Of a DNA stretch of 64,000 nucleotides, positions 1 through 11,984 are shown piece by piece. The position numbers were made by a program, and so were the translations under genes. Source of the DNA: Heliocidaris erythrogramma (Eukaryota > Echinodermata > Echinoidea > Camarodonta > Echinometridae). Each line of letters opens with the position of its first letter. The stretch's first letter is position 1. The DNA is taken from contig CM046868.1 in assembly GCA_025617745.1 (NCBI GenBank), positions 22,497,608 through 22,561,607 of the forward strand. Reading direction: 5' to 3'. Below the pieces are notes generated by a model. The model was not told where the DNA came from, searched no databases, and worked only from the letters and a program-made list of their open reading frames with translations.

Positions 1-97
1 TAATAAGGTCAAGTTCCCGCATCTTGATCGTATCTTCTTCACGAAATGTCATCTTTCTTTCATATTTGGCATGGCTAAGGTCAATGTCATTTCAGTC

Positions 98-800
98 ATG
101 GTCATCACCATTATCATTATCATCATCATGATTATCATCAACATCATTATCATCATCACTATGATGATATTCATGATGATGATGATGATTATATTATCAT
201 GATTATCATCACCACCATCATCATCATCATCATGATTATCATCATCACATCATCATCACCATCAATCATCATCATTATCATCATCATCACCATGATTATC
301 AACATTATCATCACCATCATCATCATGATTATCATGATTATCATCAACATCACAGTATCACCATCACTGTCATAATATTCATGATGATGATGGTAATGAT
401 TATCGTCCACATTATCATCATCACTGTCATGATGATATAATGATCATCAACATCATTGTCATCATCACTGTCATGATGATATTCATGATGATGATGATGA
501 TTATCAACATCATTATCACTGTCATGATATTTATGATGATGATGATTATCATGATCATCGTCAACATTATCATCATCACTGTCATGATGATATAATGATC
601 ATTATCATCAACATCATTCTCATCATCACTGTCATGATGATATTCTTGATGATGATGATTATCATCCACATCATTATCATCACTGTCATGATGTAATCAT
701 TATCATGATTATCATCAACATCATTATCATTACTGTCATGATGATATTCATGATGATGATGATGATTATCATCAACATCATTATCATCATTGTCATGATA
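98..800. repeat. ATC/GAT simple-sequence satellite
   Basis: Nearly uninterrupted trinucleotide-type repeat built from tcatca, with recurring higher-order words such as tatcatgattatcatc and cactgtcatgatgatat. Reading frames through it give only His/Ile/Met/Asp runs, so no protein is called. A second block with the same words lies at 11105-11982. Confidence 0.95.
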
Positions 801-836
801 TCCACGAATCATCCAAAATTCATGTTCACACACTTT

Positions 837-1060
837 GGCCCGAATTCACAAAGGTGGTTTCAGTCAAATCCATGGTTTCAACAGTGGTTTGAAACCATGG
901 ATTAGACCACGGTTTCACTTTTGCGATTCACAAAGGTGGTTTCAAGTGAATCCATGGTTTCACCCACGGATTTTACGTCATCATTTTGAGTCAACTGTTT
1001 GGGGTGGTCTGAAACCGTGGATTCAGGTGAAACCACGGTTTTAACCAATCAGAATGCAGC
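837..1060 (+). repeat. Left terminal inverted repeat of the Harbinger-like element
   Basis: Starts ggcccgaattcacaaaggtg and continues as tandem variants of a 12-15 bp partly palindromic word (aaaccatggattc, aaaccacggtttc). It pairs with 6941-7130. The subrepeats are near-palindromes themselves, so many hairpin registers are possible. Confidence 0.75.
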
Positions 1061-2080
1061 ATTTAGGCTGCAGACATCATCAACCGGCCGGCTGATCATG
1101 ATCGATCGTGAACGCTGCGGAAAGAAATTTTCTCGCAACAAAAATTGAGGAGCTAGCATACTTTCCCGAGCCCAAGCTGGAATGAAATCGTAAGTAATTT
1201 ACCGATTCCGAGTGATATCTAATTTAGAAATTTCTTTTCTTCTTATCTGTACGTATCGTGTTGCGCAGAAAAGTAAAAATTACTTCATAAAATCATGCTG
1301 TTTGGAGCCTAGCGCCAGTGTGCAGCTGGTGGAGAAAAAAAAAATCGCACTCTGGTTAATTCTTTAGTCCCGGGCGTGTATTTTGGTGTCCCTGATCACA
1401 ACAAACAAAGACGAGTCTGAGACTGAAGAAAGTCGAGGTCAGCCTCATCAGGTAACCTGGCATTCTTATAAATAGGCCTCGGCTATTTAGTAGCATCCAG
1501 CATGTATTATTTTGTATGGATTTTCATCAAAATTTCACCATTATTGGGGAGTCGATGAACAAGACATTGCACATTTTACTTGGTTGCTAAAACATGTGTA
1601 AAAAAAAATCAACGCCCACGCACGTAGCGTAGGCCTAGGCTTAGTCTATTTAATCCAATTCCAGAGTCCGACTCAAGTCTCAAGGCCAGTTGAGTTTGGC
1701 TAATCTATGATTATGAATGAATGATTAAAAAATTAGGTGGTCAAGGTAAAAGCAAGATCTATTCAATCTTTCACCCAAATTGATTTTGAGTAAAATGAGA
1801 CCAAGTCCACTCCAAGGCCAGGGAACAATAAATTAATCTTTGACCCCCCCCGCTGGCTCCCTGTGTGCTATGTTTGTGTTTTGCATTGCCTTCGGCTGAA
1901 ATTGTAATTGTATGTAAAGTCTAATGTCATAAACTAAAGCTAGAATCTAAGATGTACATGTACATTGTAGAGCATGATGTAGGAATCTCAATTTTTGAGA
2001 ACTTGTAGTTGTATACCCATCTGTAATGTCATGAATGTAAGATACCATTACAGGAAGGTTCACAAAAATTTAGATATTAC

Positions 2081-2571
2081 CAGTGGCAGTACCAGGGGGG
2101 GGGGGGGGGGGGGCATTTGCCCCCCCCCCCAGTTTCCCCCTCCATTTTCGGAGTGAAAAAATTTGTTTGTCCGCCCTTGCCCCCCATAGGCGGATCCAGA
2201 GGTCCGGACCCCCCCCCCCCCCTTTTTGGCGCCGTTTTTTTTTTTTTTTTAACTTGGCGCCTTTTTTTTTTTTTTTTTCTTTGCTTGTCAGGGAATTATG
2301 GAGGGAAACTGGGCCCCATAACCCCTTAACGGAGCGTTTTTTTGAAGTTTGCCGAATTTTTTTTTTGTCCCTACCCCCACTGAGCGACTTTGAGAAGCTG
2401 GCGAGACCAAAAAAATATGGGTCTACGTTTTGACAAACTTTCATTTTTGTACCCCCTCTTTTACTCAATCCTGCATTCGCCCCTGCCCCCCCCCCCCCAA
2501 CATTTTCTTTTGCCCCCCATTTGCCCCCCCCCCCCCCCCTCCACACTTTAAAAATCCTGGTGCCGCCACTG
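2081..2571. mobile_element. hAT-like non-autonomous element with 8 bp target duplication
   Basis: The ends cagtggcagtaccagg and cctggtgccgccactg are inverted repeats. They are flanked by the exact 8 bp duplication gatattac (2073-2080 and 2572-2579). The cagtggc end and the 8 bp duplication are typical of hAT elements. The interior is mostly long runs of G, C and T plus the words ggcggatccag and ttgtcagggaattatggag, shared with copies at 4741-5095 and 9184-9504. It encodes nothing convincing. Confidence 0.85.
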
Positions 2572-2832
2572 GATATTACAGCTTCAGGATGCATCAATGC
2601 ACATTATAAAGCAGAGCGAAGCACAAAGGCAGGTTAAGCAACACACAGATGGGAGGGACTGTAATGAGCGACAATATCGGAGATATTGATCCCACTCATA
2701 GGCCCAAACTATGCGGGACTAGCAAACATTCACTGTTTCAGCAGTCAAAAACAGACATCACATTTGCTCAGATTTTCTTATATTTTGATCTTCCCTCTAA
2801 TTCTAAATTTTTAACACCATTTTCCATACAGA

Positions 2833-3705
2833 CAGCTGCCAGACCACAACAAGGTCTTGTAGACCTGAGGAATCCATTTGAAATGTATGATGACTCTGCA
2901 TTCTGCCTCATTAACATGCTAGAAGCTGGGGATGAGGAGGAAGGAAAAAGTCCACTACATGTGATCTTGCAGGTATTGGCCTCTCTATTTTGTACACAGC
3001 ATTTCACATTTTCTTCATTTTGAAGAAAAATTGAAATTCTTTTGAATTGTTTGAGTATGACATGACTTCATCAATTTTGGAAAGAATTATGTTGATTCCT
3101 AATTTGAAATTTCATATTAATCATTTTTTTTTTAAATTTATACACAAAATGAATGGAGAGTTGTCCACGATGAAATCACAGATGCTGGCAAAGTTGCCAA
3201 CTCAAGGATCCCCATGATAGGGATTTACTGTAACTTTAAAAAGTCATAACTATTGAATGGATTGTCCGATTTTCCTCCAACTTTCACTATTTACTCTTCT
3301 TGGTCATCCCCATTCACTTATAGCATACTGATGCCTGGGTTTCATTCCCCTTTAATTTTGTTGTAGCTTATAATTATTAAATCACAAATTGATTACATTT
3401 TTCTACAAAATTTTGTTCTTATTTTTCCTTACATTGTATATAATATATTTCTCTTTTTTTTCATAAATTAAAATTCAATATTTCTGATAAAATATTTTTC
3501 AGCCCACTATCTCTTGATACGTTGTCATTTACAGGGTCATTCCATAGGATGCTTGGTCACTGTGATGGGGCATCAATATCACAATCATCTGTTTGCAGAG
3601 ACCAAAACGAGGCTTCCAAAGCTAACGCAAGGAGGAGAAAATCATGGCGTTCCCAACTATGAGAGAAGAGGTTGAATCCACCAACCAACGGACTAGGGTT
3701 AAAGT
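2833..3705 (+). pseudogene. Decayed PIF/Harbinger-type transposase fragment
   Basis: Three pieces in different frames resemble the N-terminal half of Harbinger/HARBI1-like transposases. The first, 2833-2971, is bounded by ag and gt and reads RNPFEMYDDSAF then INMLEAG, like the conserved pre-catalytic region. The second, from 3535, reads GSFHRMLGHCDGAS then SVCR, the usual G-S-F helix-turn-helix segment. The third, around 3645-3705, reads FPTMREEVESTNQR. Frameshifts and stops separate them, and no DDE catalytic core was found downstream. This region was considered as a 5' exon of the PDZ gene, but the motif order and its position inside the inverted-repeat element favour a transposase relic. 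Confidence 0.6.
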
Positions 3706-4370
3706 ACAGTAACATTGTTAGAAGAACGCAGAACTTTACAAACTCGTTATAACAACGTTATCTCTCTGGTCCTACATCTTTGTAATATACTTTTTAAAAC
3801 ACTAATATAGGGGTGGGGGGGGGGGAGGAGGAGGGGCAAAGGAGGCACATGCTCTCCATTGCCTTGAAAAAAATATACACATACAAAACCCTCTCGTTTC
3901 CGCTTGTAGTCATCCCCCCCCCCCCCCTCCTCAGAAAAAAAAAAGAAAAAAGAGGAGTTTGTTGTAACAAGATTTGCCTGTAGTTACATACATAATTATG
4001 TTTCTTTGACATATGTGAATTGCAGTGTATCATAGTCAGATTTGTATTGAATATTTTGATTCATAATCATAATATCAAAATTTAAATAGTTTCAGAAATT
4101 TTGTTAAAAAATATATTGGAATAAGAGAAATTTCCATTGTTTACAATCCTATATAAGGTTCCCTGAATTCAGATATTTAGATGAAAACTGCACATTGTCT
4201 TGATCGTGCAAAAATTGAGAAGAAAATAAAAAGTACATGCAGAGAATGAATTTTTTGCAAGATTGAAAACTAAACTAAATTATTTTTGCAGAAGTTGATT
4301 TCCAGAACTAAATTATCTTTCAGTGTATTGTACATTCTTATTATAATTTCATATTAAGTGAAATCTGGGA

Positions 4371-4582
4371 AATAGACCTGTTTACTAAGTGAATCAAAGG
4401 TTTTTCTTGACAACCTGAAAGCTTGCCAGAGGCTTGCCAGACATGGCAACAAGTAATGTATGAAAACTGGATTCCAAGTATTGTAGTTCATTCATTAAAA
4501 ACGGGTTAATGGAATACCTCATTACTAGGTCCCCAGGAAAGAAACATTCATAAATTTGAATCACTTAGTAAACAGGTCTATT
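4371..4582 (+). mobile_element. MITE, family with aatagacctgtttact ends (copy 1)
   Basis: Terminal inverted repeats aatagacctgtttactaag and its complement (ends aacaggtctatt). Internal words gccagaggcttg and gcaacaagtaatgtatg are shared with the copies at 6392-6633 (inverted) and 30165-30390. No coding capacity. Confidence 0.8.
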
Positions 4583-4740
4583 GTCTTAAAATACCTGTAT
4601 TATGTTCACCTCAAAATGTGAGTCATAAATATTACATGAATTTCATAATCATAGTATCGTTTATAAATGAGATATATTTCTTAAAAACTCTAAGAACTGT
4701 AATACTCTTATAAAAAAAAGATTTACAATAGGTTTTTATG

Positions 4741-5095
4741 CAGGGGCGGATCCAGGATTGAGTATAAGAGGGGGCACACAAATGAAGGCTTGTCAACTTT
4801 TGGAAAAGGTAGACCCGTATTTTTTGGGCCTCACCAGCTTCTCGAAAAGTCACTCAATATAGGGGGGGGGGGTGTGGGGTTGTTGGCGACAAAAAAAAAT
4901 TCGCTCAGTGGGGGGGGGGGGGGTTATGGGGGTCCAGTTCCCCTCCATAATTCCTTGACAAGCAAAAAAAAAAAAAGTCTTCATTCTAAAAGGTGGGAGA
5001 AAATGGTGGATCGTCTGTGGTCGAAATGCATAGTTTTCTTCCAAAGGGGGGGGGGGGGGGGCATGGCCCGGAAGTGCCCCCTGGATCCGCCAATG
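4741..5095. mobile_element. hAT-like non-autonomous element (G/C-run family)
   Basis: Left end caggggcggatccagg, right end cctggatccgccaatg. The flanks tttttatg and ttttatgt fit a slightly degenerate 8 bp duplication. It contains several runs of more than ten G and the shared internal word ccataattccttgacaag, which is inverted relative to 2290. Confidence 0.7.
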
Positions 5096-5678
5096 TTTTA
5101 TGTACATAGGTAGTCATATTATTTATTCCATGAATCAATGCATAACTTATTTAACCTTTAACTATTAATGGAAAATATATGTATATAAATGTTTTTAATC
5201 TATTTTATGTAACAGAAATATGATAAATATGTAATATTAAATTGCTGAAAATAAGTTACTCTATAACAACTTTACATTTTATACTATACTTTGTATCGTA
5301 AAGGCCTCACATTGGTAGTCATGTTACTTTCTGGCAAGATGTGAATGAAGTCATGGTATTTTGTGTTTGGTGTTGATGTTGAGGCAATGTAAATATGCTT
5401 GATAAAGAATCTAATGGGGGATATCGCACTAACTTGCTAAAGAAATTGTTAATTTATGTTGATAATGATCTTGGGAGGCTATGATTGAAGATGGCAGCAT
5501 GTTGGATTTGTTGATATATGATGCTTTCCTCTTGTGAGATAATGGTGTAAGATGGGGAGGGGGCTTTGTGCAGATGTTTGTGGGTGTGCGCATGTAGTCA
5601 TTACCAACCACTTTACTTTCCCATCCTATTGCATAAAAGATTCTCAATGAAAAAAGTCTTAAAATGTCACTGGCAAAA

Positions 5679-5930
5679 TCAGGGGCTGATGCAGGGTTGA
5701 CCAGTAGGGGTGGGGCCACGATTCTGACAAATCTCTCGTGACGAGGAAAAAAAAGGGTCCCCGCTATTTATGGAGCAGTGTTTCTTCCAAAATTCTCTGA
5801 CAAGCAAAAAAGGGGGTCCTCACTCCAATCACACCCCCTTGAAAATAAGAGGGTGCGTCGACTTTGTTTAAAACAGTTTTCTATTGTCTTTTTCCAAAAT
5901 GTTCAAATGGGGGGGGGGGGGCGCCCCCTC
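5679..5930. mobile_element. Degenerate fragment of the same G/C-run element family
   Basis: Begins atcaggggctgatgcagg, carries attctctgacaagcaaaaaa and ends near a run of G followed by gcgccccc. Clear inverted ends and target duplication are lacking, so it is called a fragment. Confidence 0.45.
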
Positions 5931-6391
5931 CCATAATTATATATATATATGATAGGCCTACCGTACTGCTGAAAAAAAAATGAATTCCTGAATCTACAAT
6001 TTACAATAATCCTCAGAACAATAAAGCCCCAATCCTTGAAAATACATGAATCGACTTTAATATTTGTCTCTGAATTAAATTCAGAAATTGAGAATAAAGT
6101 ATGTCATATACGGTACATGTCAAGTACGATAAATTCAAAGAAAAATTTACATTTCACTTTTAGTTTTGTAGACATGTGTGATCTTTAATAAGACACCGTG
6201 TAGATGCCCAGAGTTTGCCATAAGCGTCTTATTCACACTATTACAAAATCCATGTCATTTTCGTCCTTAAATAGTTTTTGAAAAACAAATTTTCAAATAG
6301 AGCACACTTGAATATAAGTGATTTGATTGCAGGCGAGTCGGACCCTCCAGATCCAGCTCGTACGCTATTGCGGTCCGGTCTACGTCTCTGC

Positions 6392-6633
6392 AATAGACAT
6401 GTTTACTACTAGTAAGTGATTCAAATTTATGGATGTTTCTTTTCTGGGAACCTAGTAATGAGGTATTCCATTAACCTGTTATTAAAGAATGAACTACAAT
6501 ATTTGAAATCCAGTTTGCATACATTACTTGTTGCTATGTGTGGCAAGCCTCTGGCAAGCTTTCAGGTTGTCAAGAACAACATTTGTTTCAAAAGTATGCA
6601 TAAAATTTGAATCACTTTGTAAACAGGTCTATT
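6392..6633 (-). mobile_element. MITE, family with aatagacctgtttact ends (copy 2)
   Basis: Starts aatagacatgtttact and ends aaacaggtctatt. The interior is in reverse orientation to the copy at 4371 (cattacttgttgctatg, ggcaagcctctggcaagc). It sits inside the Harbinger-like element. Confidence 0.8.
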
Positions 6634-6940
6634 AATACTCCAGGCTACTACATATTTGTAGAATGAATTGAAGTAACATGGGTACAGGCTGGGCTGTGCG
6701 CGCGGACAACGGCGCGTCGATCGATATGGCGCATGATCTACGCTTGTTATTATACTAGTATACTCGGTCGAGAGACAAGCACAGGAAGGATTATGCAAAA
6801 TACGCCCTGCGCCCTGCAATACACTTCCTTGTTTATTAAAAAAAACGACAATAAATTGTAAAGGAAAACTCGGTATGTACTGGTTGGATCAATCTTACTG
6901 AGCATGCTCAGTGCAGTGCAAAAAAGGGGAAATCCCTACC

Positions 6941-7130
6941 TCCGGTTGCAACCGGTGTTTCAAACCGTGGTTTCAACAGTGGGTCTGCTTGAAACCGTGG
7001 ATTTTTGAGTCCACTGTTTGTGAATCACAGACTCGGTGAATCCGCGGTTTCGGGTGAAACCGTGGTTTCAAAAATCCATGGATTCTTGAAACCACGGTTT
7101 CAAATGAAACCACCTTTGTGAATTCGGGCC
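6941..7130 (-). repeat. Right terminal inverted repeat of the Harbinger-like element
   Basis: Ends in cacctttgtgaattcgggcc, the exact reverse complement of the left end at 837. It contains the same accgtggtttc/atccatggattc subrepeats in inverted order. Confidence 0.75.
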
Positions 7131-7133
7131 TTT

Positions 7134-8221
7134 ATGTCCCATTGAAACAAAGGGGGCGCTATTTCACTAATAATGTAGTAGCTAGAGCCTACGAATTGAA
7201 AATGCTAGGAAAGGGCTGAAATCATAAAAATCTTGATTAGATTCATTATAATTAATGTCCTCGTGATATCAACGTCATCTTTCACATTATCATTTTGTCA
7301 TTCGTCTTCGTCAAAAATATCAAGATCAAGACAGATCACCTAATTCGTCTTCAGTGACGAATTCAATGTCTAGTTATTATTTATTTTTATTTTTCCCCCC
7401 CTTTCTTGTTTCCACGGAATCTCAAAAATTTCTCAGTCAAATTTCATGATATTTCCATCAGTAATCATGTCATGTAAGGTCATGCCAAAAATTCATTTTC
7501 AAGTTCATGACGTCATCATGACGTCATCCAGGCGCCATTTTGTGAAATCACATTATCATTCATATCTTCATAACGAGTCATCAAAAATGAACCATATTAA
7601 ACACACATGAACTTCATGTCAAGGGTCAACATAAAATGTCATCAAAATCCGCGTACGCATCATGACGCGCACGTACGCGCGCGTCAAAATTTAAAAATGC
7701 TCCAAATCACTGTTTAATCAAATTAGAGTACGGTTCAGGACATTTTAAGCATTTCAAAAATTTCCGTCCGTGCGCGTCCGCGCGCGCAGCGCGTACATAA
7801 CGTAAAAACGCCGTTTTTTTCGCATGGTTTGTCTTCCTGACACTATTCTTGACAATTCCCAACTATTTACAGTCTCTATCGACCTTCCATAATGCCACAC
7901 TCGCGCGTCAAACTTTCAAATTCGTGCGCGCGTCAATGGGCATTCTAATGTAAAAAGTGGTAAAAACATGCCTATCTAGAAATCGCCATAGCTCCTCAGA
8001 ATGAACGGAAACCCCCCAATTTCTTTACATATTCTGAAAGCCTGTGAGTTGTAGATTTGAATTCATGCAGAATTGTGGCTTATATCATGTTCTGACGTCA
8101 TCATATTTGCACTAGCAGAAGCAGCCCGTGGACATCCACGGGCGCTAGCTGTGTTTATGATTAACCACCGTACCGTATATTTGTTACAATAATCAAGTGA
8201 ATAAATAAAAAAGTTGGGTAG
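7134..8221. other. Intergenic, no gene recognised
   Basis: AT-rich sequence with stretches of CpG-rich alternating motifs (gcgcgtccgcgcgcgc near 7770) and repeated gacgtcatcatgacgtcatc words near 7510. A 46 bp stretch at 7330-7375 recurs at 11985-12030. No supported coding region. Confidence 0.6.
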
Positions 8222-8231
8222 AGTTATTTTT

Positions 8232-9149
8232 AAGCCTGAGTCGAATCGATTGGTTAGCCGGTGTTCGATCGAAGACATCGAATCCCGAATACGTTTTGGC
8301 AAATTCGGTGCATCGATTTGTAGTCCGCCAGATTTTTGACTACCGTAGCCGCCATGAAAAAATCAAATAAAAAAAGAAACTCCGTAACGTACAGCATATA
8401 TACTAGCAGAGAACGTGAAGGCGACTTCAAAGTTCAAACTGTTGGCTAACTTTCGCTAATTCGCTCGCGGAGGACGTCGCGCTTTACCTGTGCTTTCTCT
8501 ATGGAAAAATCGTTTTGTCGTTACGAACTGAAGTTTACGATAATTTTCTTGCACTCTCTCTGCATTGTCAATTTGACAATTGTATAATTGAACATGATAA
8601 ATACGGGCATGAGTACGAGTGTTCCTACTTAATTCGCAATAACTAATATCACACTCTCATCAAATTGGCAATTACTTCTGAATGATCTCTGAAGCTGAAT
8701 GAAGTCGAGTCTATATTGAGCGACGAAAAGTTTATTTCGTATTGTTTTTTTTTTTGGCATCGAACAAACGTGTTCCATTCAGCTCTCCAAAGACAAAGTA
8801 AGATTATTAATTCTTTGAATTTGAATCATTGTCGGGTGTGTCGACAATGAGCATCGCTTCGTGCGACACTAGTGACATTTTAGCTAGCCATACGGACTAG
8901 AAACTTAAGATTTTGGCTCGTCCGCTGTGATTTTTACTAGCCATTGGCTAGCGGGCTATCGTTAATTTCGAGCAGCGAGAGCCCATGCCCGCGATGCCAG
9001 CGGACCGGTCACCGGTGCATGGTGCATACACTGCGTGCAACTGTGTGCAACTCTGTTTTCACCGCACATCATTTATCGATTAACCGGTATTCGATCGAAT
9101 CAAAGCCGTCGAATCCCGGTTTATGAAATATTCGATATGACTCAGGCTT
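8232..9149. mobile_element. 918 bp non-autonomous DNA transposon, MULE-like by target duplication
   Basis: Inverted ends aagcctgagtc and gactcaggctt are flanked by the exact 10 bp direct repeat agttattttt (8222-8231 and 9150-9159). Subterminal words with gattcgatcgaatac and gtcgaatcccg are also inverted between the ends. A 9-11 bp duplication suits Mutator-like elements, but no transposase is present, so the superfamily is a guess. No coding region is supported. Confidence 0.75.
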
Positions 9150-9183
9150 AGTTATTTTTACCAAGAACTATTTACAACATGTC

Positions 9184-9504
9184 CATTGGCGGACCCGGGG
9201 GGGAGGGGGAGGTGCTTCTGGCCCGTGCCACCCCCCTCCCCCCGTTCAAAGGCAGGAAAGTATGCATTTTGACCATAGACGATCCGCCCTTTTGTTGATC
9301 GTGCCCCCGCCCCCTTTTAGAATGAAACCTTTTTTTGGCTTGTCAGAGAATTATGGAGGGACCCCGCATAACCACCCCCTCCTGAGCGAATTTTCTAGGT
9401 CTGAGGTCCACCCCCCCCCCCCCACCTCAGGTCTGCCTTTTCCAAAATTTGACAAACCTGCACTTGTTTTCCCCGCCTTATGCTAAAATTCTGGATCCGC
9501 CCCT
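9184..9504. mobile_element. hAT-like non-autonomous element (G/C-run family)
   Basis: Left end cattggcggacccgg, right end ctggatccgcccctg. The flanking octamers aacatgtc and atcatgtg agree at 6 of 8 positions. Shares cttgtcagagaattatggag and the C-run layout with 2081-2571. Confidence 0.65.
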
Positions 9505-10890
9505 GATCATGTGAATAATTATGTCTTATTTATCCAAAGCTTGCATGAGTTTTGAAGAAAATTCCTTTTAATCTTGATGAAAATTGATGATATGGATATA
9601 ATAATGTTCGAGTAGAATATCCATGCATAGACCTAGAGGGAGCGATTTGATCTAATTGCCATGTTTCTGTGGTTTATTAATACTCAGAGTAACATCCATA
9701 ATTAGCGGTACGTCCCCTGTAGAGGATGCAATAATGAGAAAAAATGAATTTGTCATTTTATTTTCAGGGGGATTATGGCCCCCGTATATGGGTCTTGGGA
9801 GGACCGACGGATTGACTCCCCCTACTACCCCCCCCCCCCCTCCAGTTCCCCCCATTCCATTGTCATCCCATCACCCTCAGGGCGAGGGGATAAGGGATTA
9901 ATATCATTATACGTATTCATAATCATTATGGAAATATTTTCGAAGGAATTTTCTTATCAGATTTTCTGAGAAAGTGTCAAATTACCGGGAGCGAACATCG
10001 TGAAACATACACACTAAACTGTGTGTGTGACCATGAAGCTTCAAATGATGTAACTCTATACCTGTGATCTAACACGTGTGTATAATACTGTACTGTACAC
10101 TGAAGCCATGTGGATATATGGCCATGTCGTTCTGCGGAATAGCTCCCCTTCACAGGGAAAGGTATATGGGTTGGCTGGGCATGAAGCTACAGACCCGCTT
10201 TATGGGTGGGCGGAATTATTAGGCCTACTCCCTGCGGAAATTCAATGTTTAAAAATGAATTTATGAAATATGGACGGGACGTCAGCCCTCAAGAAGTGCC
10301 TCCCACCACCCTAAGAACCCTTCCCCACCCGTGGGTACCAAAAGGCGGGGACCGAAAGGGCCAGGGGAGGAGCCTATTTGAACCAAAAAAACAGCCCGAA
10401 ATCCTTAGTGTATTATATAATAAGATATGAACTCAAAAAAATGATTTTGAAAAAATGACGTCATCATTTTTGTATTCATTTGATAATAATTCAGTAACAG
10501 GTGGTCAATTTTCTCCCAAATTTTGATATGTTATAACTGACACAATTATCTACAAGATCAGTGTTCACCATTTTTCATTTTGATGACGTCATCACAGTGA
10601 AATTTTCAATTAAAGATGCCATGTCAGAATTTTCCCTATTCGCGTGTTATGTCTATGGAAGATGATTTTTTTTCGAATCATGAATGTACATGACATTGTT
10701 CTCTGAGCAGTGTCTCAGTTATTTTTCGTCTATTTCCTTCCAGATTTTAATATGTTGTAGCCTGATTAATACTCTTTCTATGAGGGTTCGGTTTTTTCAA
10801 TCTGATGTCGGGATCATTGTCAATTTTAAACTACAAAATTTGATTTGAGAATCCCGTTTTTCGTTTACGTGTTATCTCTATGGGAAATAT
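9505..10890. other. Intergenic, no gene recognised
   Basis: Low-coding AT-rich sequence with short C runs (9829-9842) and repeated tgatgacgtcatcac-type words (10575). I see nothing I can name. Confidence 0.5.
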
Positions 10891-10970
10891 TTTGGTATAT
10901 TGGTCAAAGCACTTGACTCCCACGCCGGTGACCCAGGTTCGATCCCCGGGGGTCCATAATTTTTTTTTTT
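10890..10970 (+). repeat. tRNA-like SINE head with poly-T tail
   Basis: A tRNA-like stretch with an A-box-like tggtatattggtcaaagc, an anticodon-loop-like ctcccac (resembling tRNA-Gly CCC) and a perfect B-box ggttcgatccc, followed by a run of 16 T. The acceptor stem does not pair, so a tRNA-derived SINE or tRNA pseudogene is favoured over a working tRNA gene. Confidence 0.5.
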
Positions 10971-11104
10971 TTTTTGCTTCTTTTTGCCTGTCATTTTACA
11001 ATCCTCTCCGACTATTATAACATAAACAATCACAAACCATGCAATAAACTGCCTTATTTTCCGTGTTATATCTATTAGGAAGTAGTGTGCAGTAGTTTGT
11101 TCAT

Positions 11105-11982
11105 TATACCATCATCATAATCATTACTATTATCATCATCACATCATCATCATTATATTATCATGATTATCATCACCACCATCATCATTATCATCATGAT
11201 TATCATCATCACATCATCATTATATTATCATGATTATCATCATCACCATCATCATTATCACCATCATCATCACATCATCATCATGATTATCATCATCATT
11301 ATTATCATCATCACATTATCATTATATTATCATGATTATCATCACCACCATCATCATCATCATCATGATTATCATCATCACATCATCATCATTATATTAT
11401 CATGATTATCATCACCACCATCATCATTATCATCATGATTATCATCATCACATCATCATCATTATATTATCATGATTATCATCACCACCATCATCATCAT
11501 TATCACCATCATCATCACATCATCATCATCATGATTATCATCATCATTATTATCATCATCATCACATCATCATTATATTATCATGATTATTATCACCATC
11601 ATTATAATCATCATCATTATCATCATCATTATCACCATCATCAGGATTATCATCATCACATCATCATCATTATATTATCATGATTATCATCATAATCATC
11701 ATCATCATCATGATTATCATCACCATCATCATCATCATGATTATCATCATTATTATATTATCATGATTATCATCGCCACCATCACCATCACGATCATCAT
11801 CATCATCATCATAAATCATCATCATGATTATCATCATCACATCATCATCATTATATTATCATGGTTATCATCTCCACCATCATCATCATGATTATCATCA
11901 CCACCATCATCGTCATCATTATGATTATCATCACCATCAATCATCATCATGATTATCATCATCACATCATTATATTATCATG
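11105..11982. repeat. Second ATC/GAT simple-sequence satellite
   Basis: Built from tcatca with the recurring longer word attatattatcatgattatc about every 60-80 bp, also found near 190 in the first satellite. This longer-period organisation suggests amplification of composite units rather than simple slippage alone. Confidence 0.95.
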
Positions 11983-11984
11983 AG

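Larger units (their letters stand above)
834..7133. mobile_element. 6.3 kb foldback/Harbinger-like DNA transposon relic
   Basis: The outer ends are inverted copies: ggcccgaattcacaaaggtg begins at 837 and its reverse complement ends at 7130, both flanked by ttt (834-836, 7131-7133), which fits a 3 bp target duplication. Inside each end (837-1060 and about 6940-7130) short palindromic words related to gaaaccatggatt and gaaaccacggttt recur, giving foldback-style subrepeats about 200 bp long. The interior holds a decayed PIF/Harbinger-type transposase (2833-3705), which fits the 3 bp duplication. hAT-like elements and two MITEs have inserted later. The pairing of ends is seen in the sequence; the superfamily is inferred from the internal fragment. 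Confidence 0.7.

Noticed and set aside
189..833. Open frames rich in His, Ile and Met
   Set aside because: They are translations of the ATC/GAT satellite in several frames and have no protein-like composition.
2070..2597. 175-residue Gly/Lys/Pro-rich frame and its complement
   Set aside because: Produced by homopolymer runs inside the hAT-like element, and both strands are equally open.
2649..3023. First exon of the PDZ gene
   Set aside because: The RNPFEMYDD and GSFHRML motifs fit a Harbinger transposase, the segment is inside an inverted-repeat element, and the next piece is not PDZ-like.
10895..10960. tRNA-Gly gene
   Set aside because: The B-box is good but the acceptor and D arms do not pair and a poly-T tail follows, so a SINE head or pseudogene is more likely.
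11163..11891. Overlapping His/Ile-rich frames
   Set aside because: Same cause: simple-sequence satellite.
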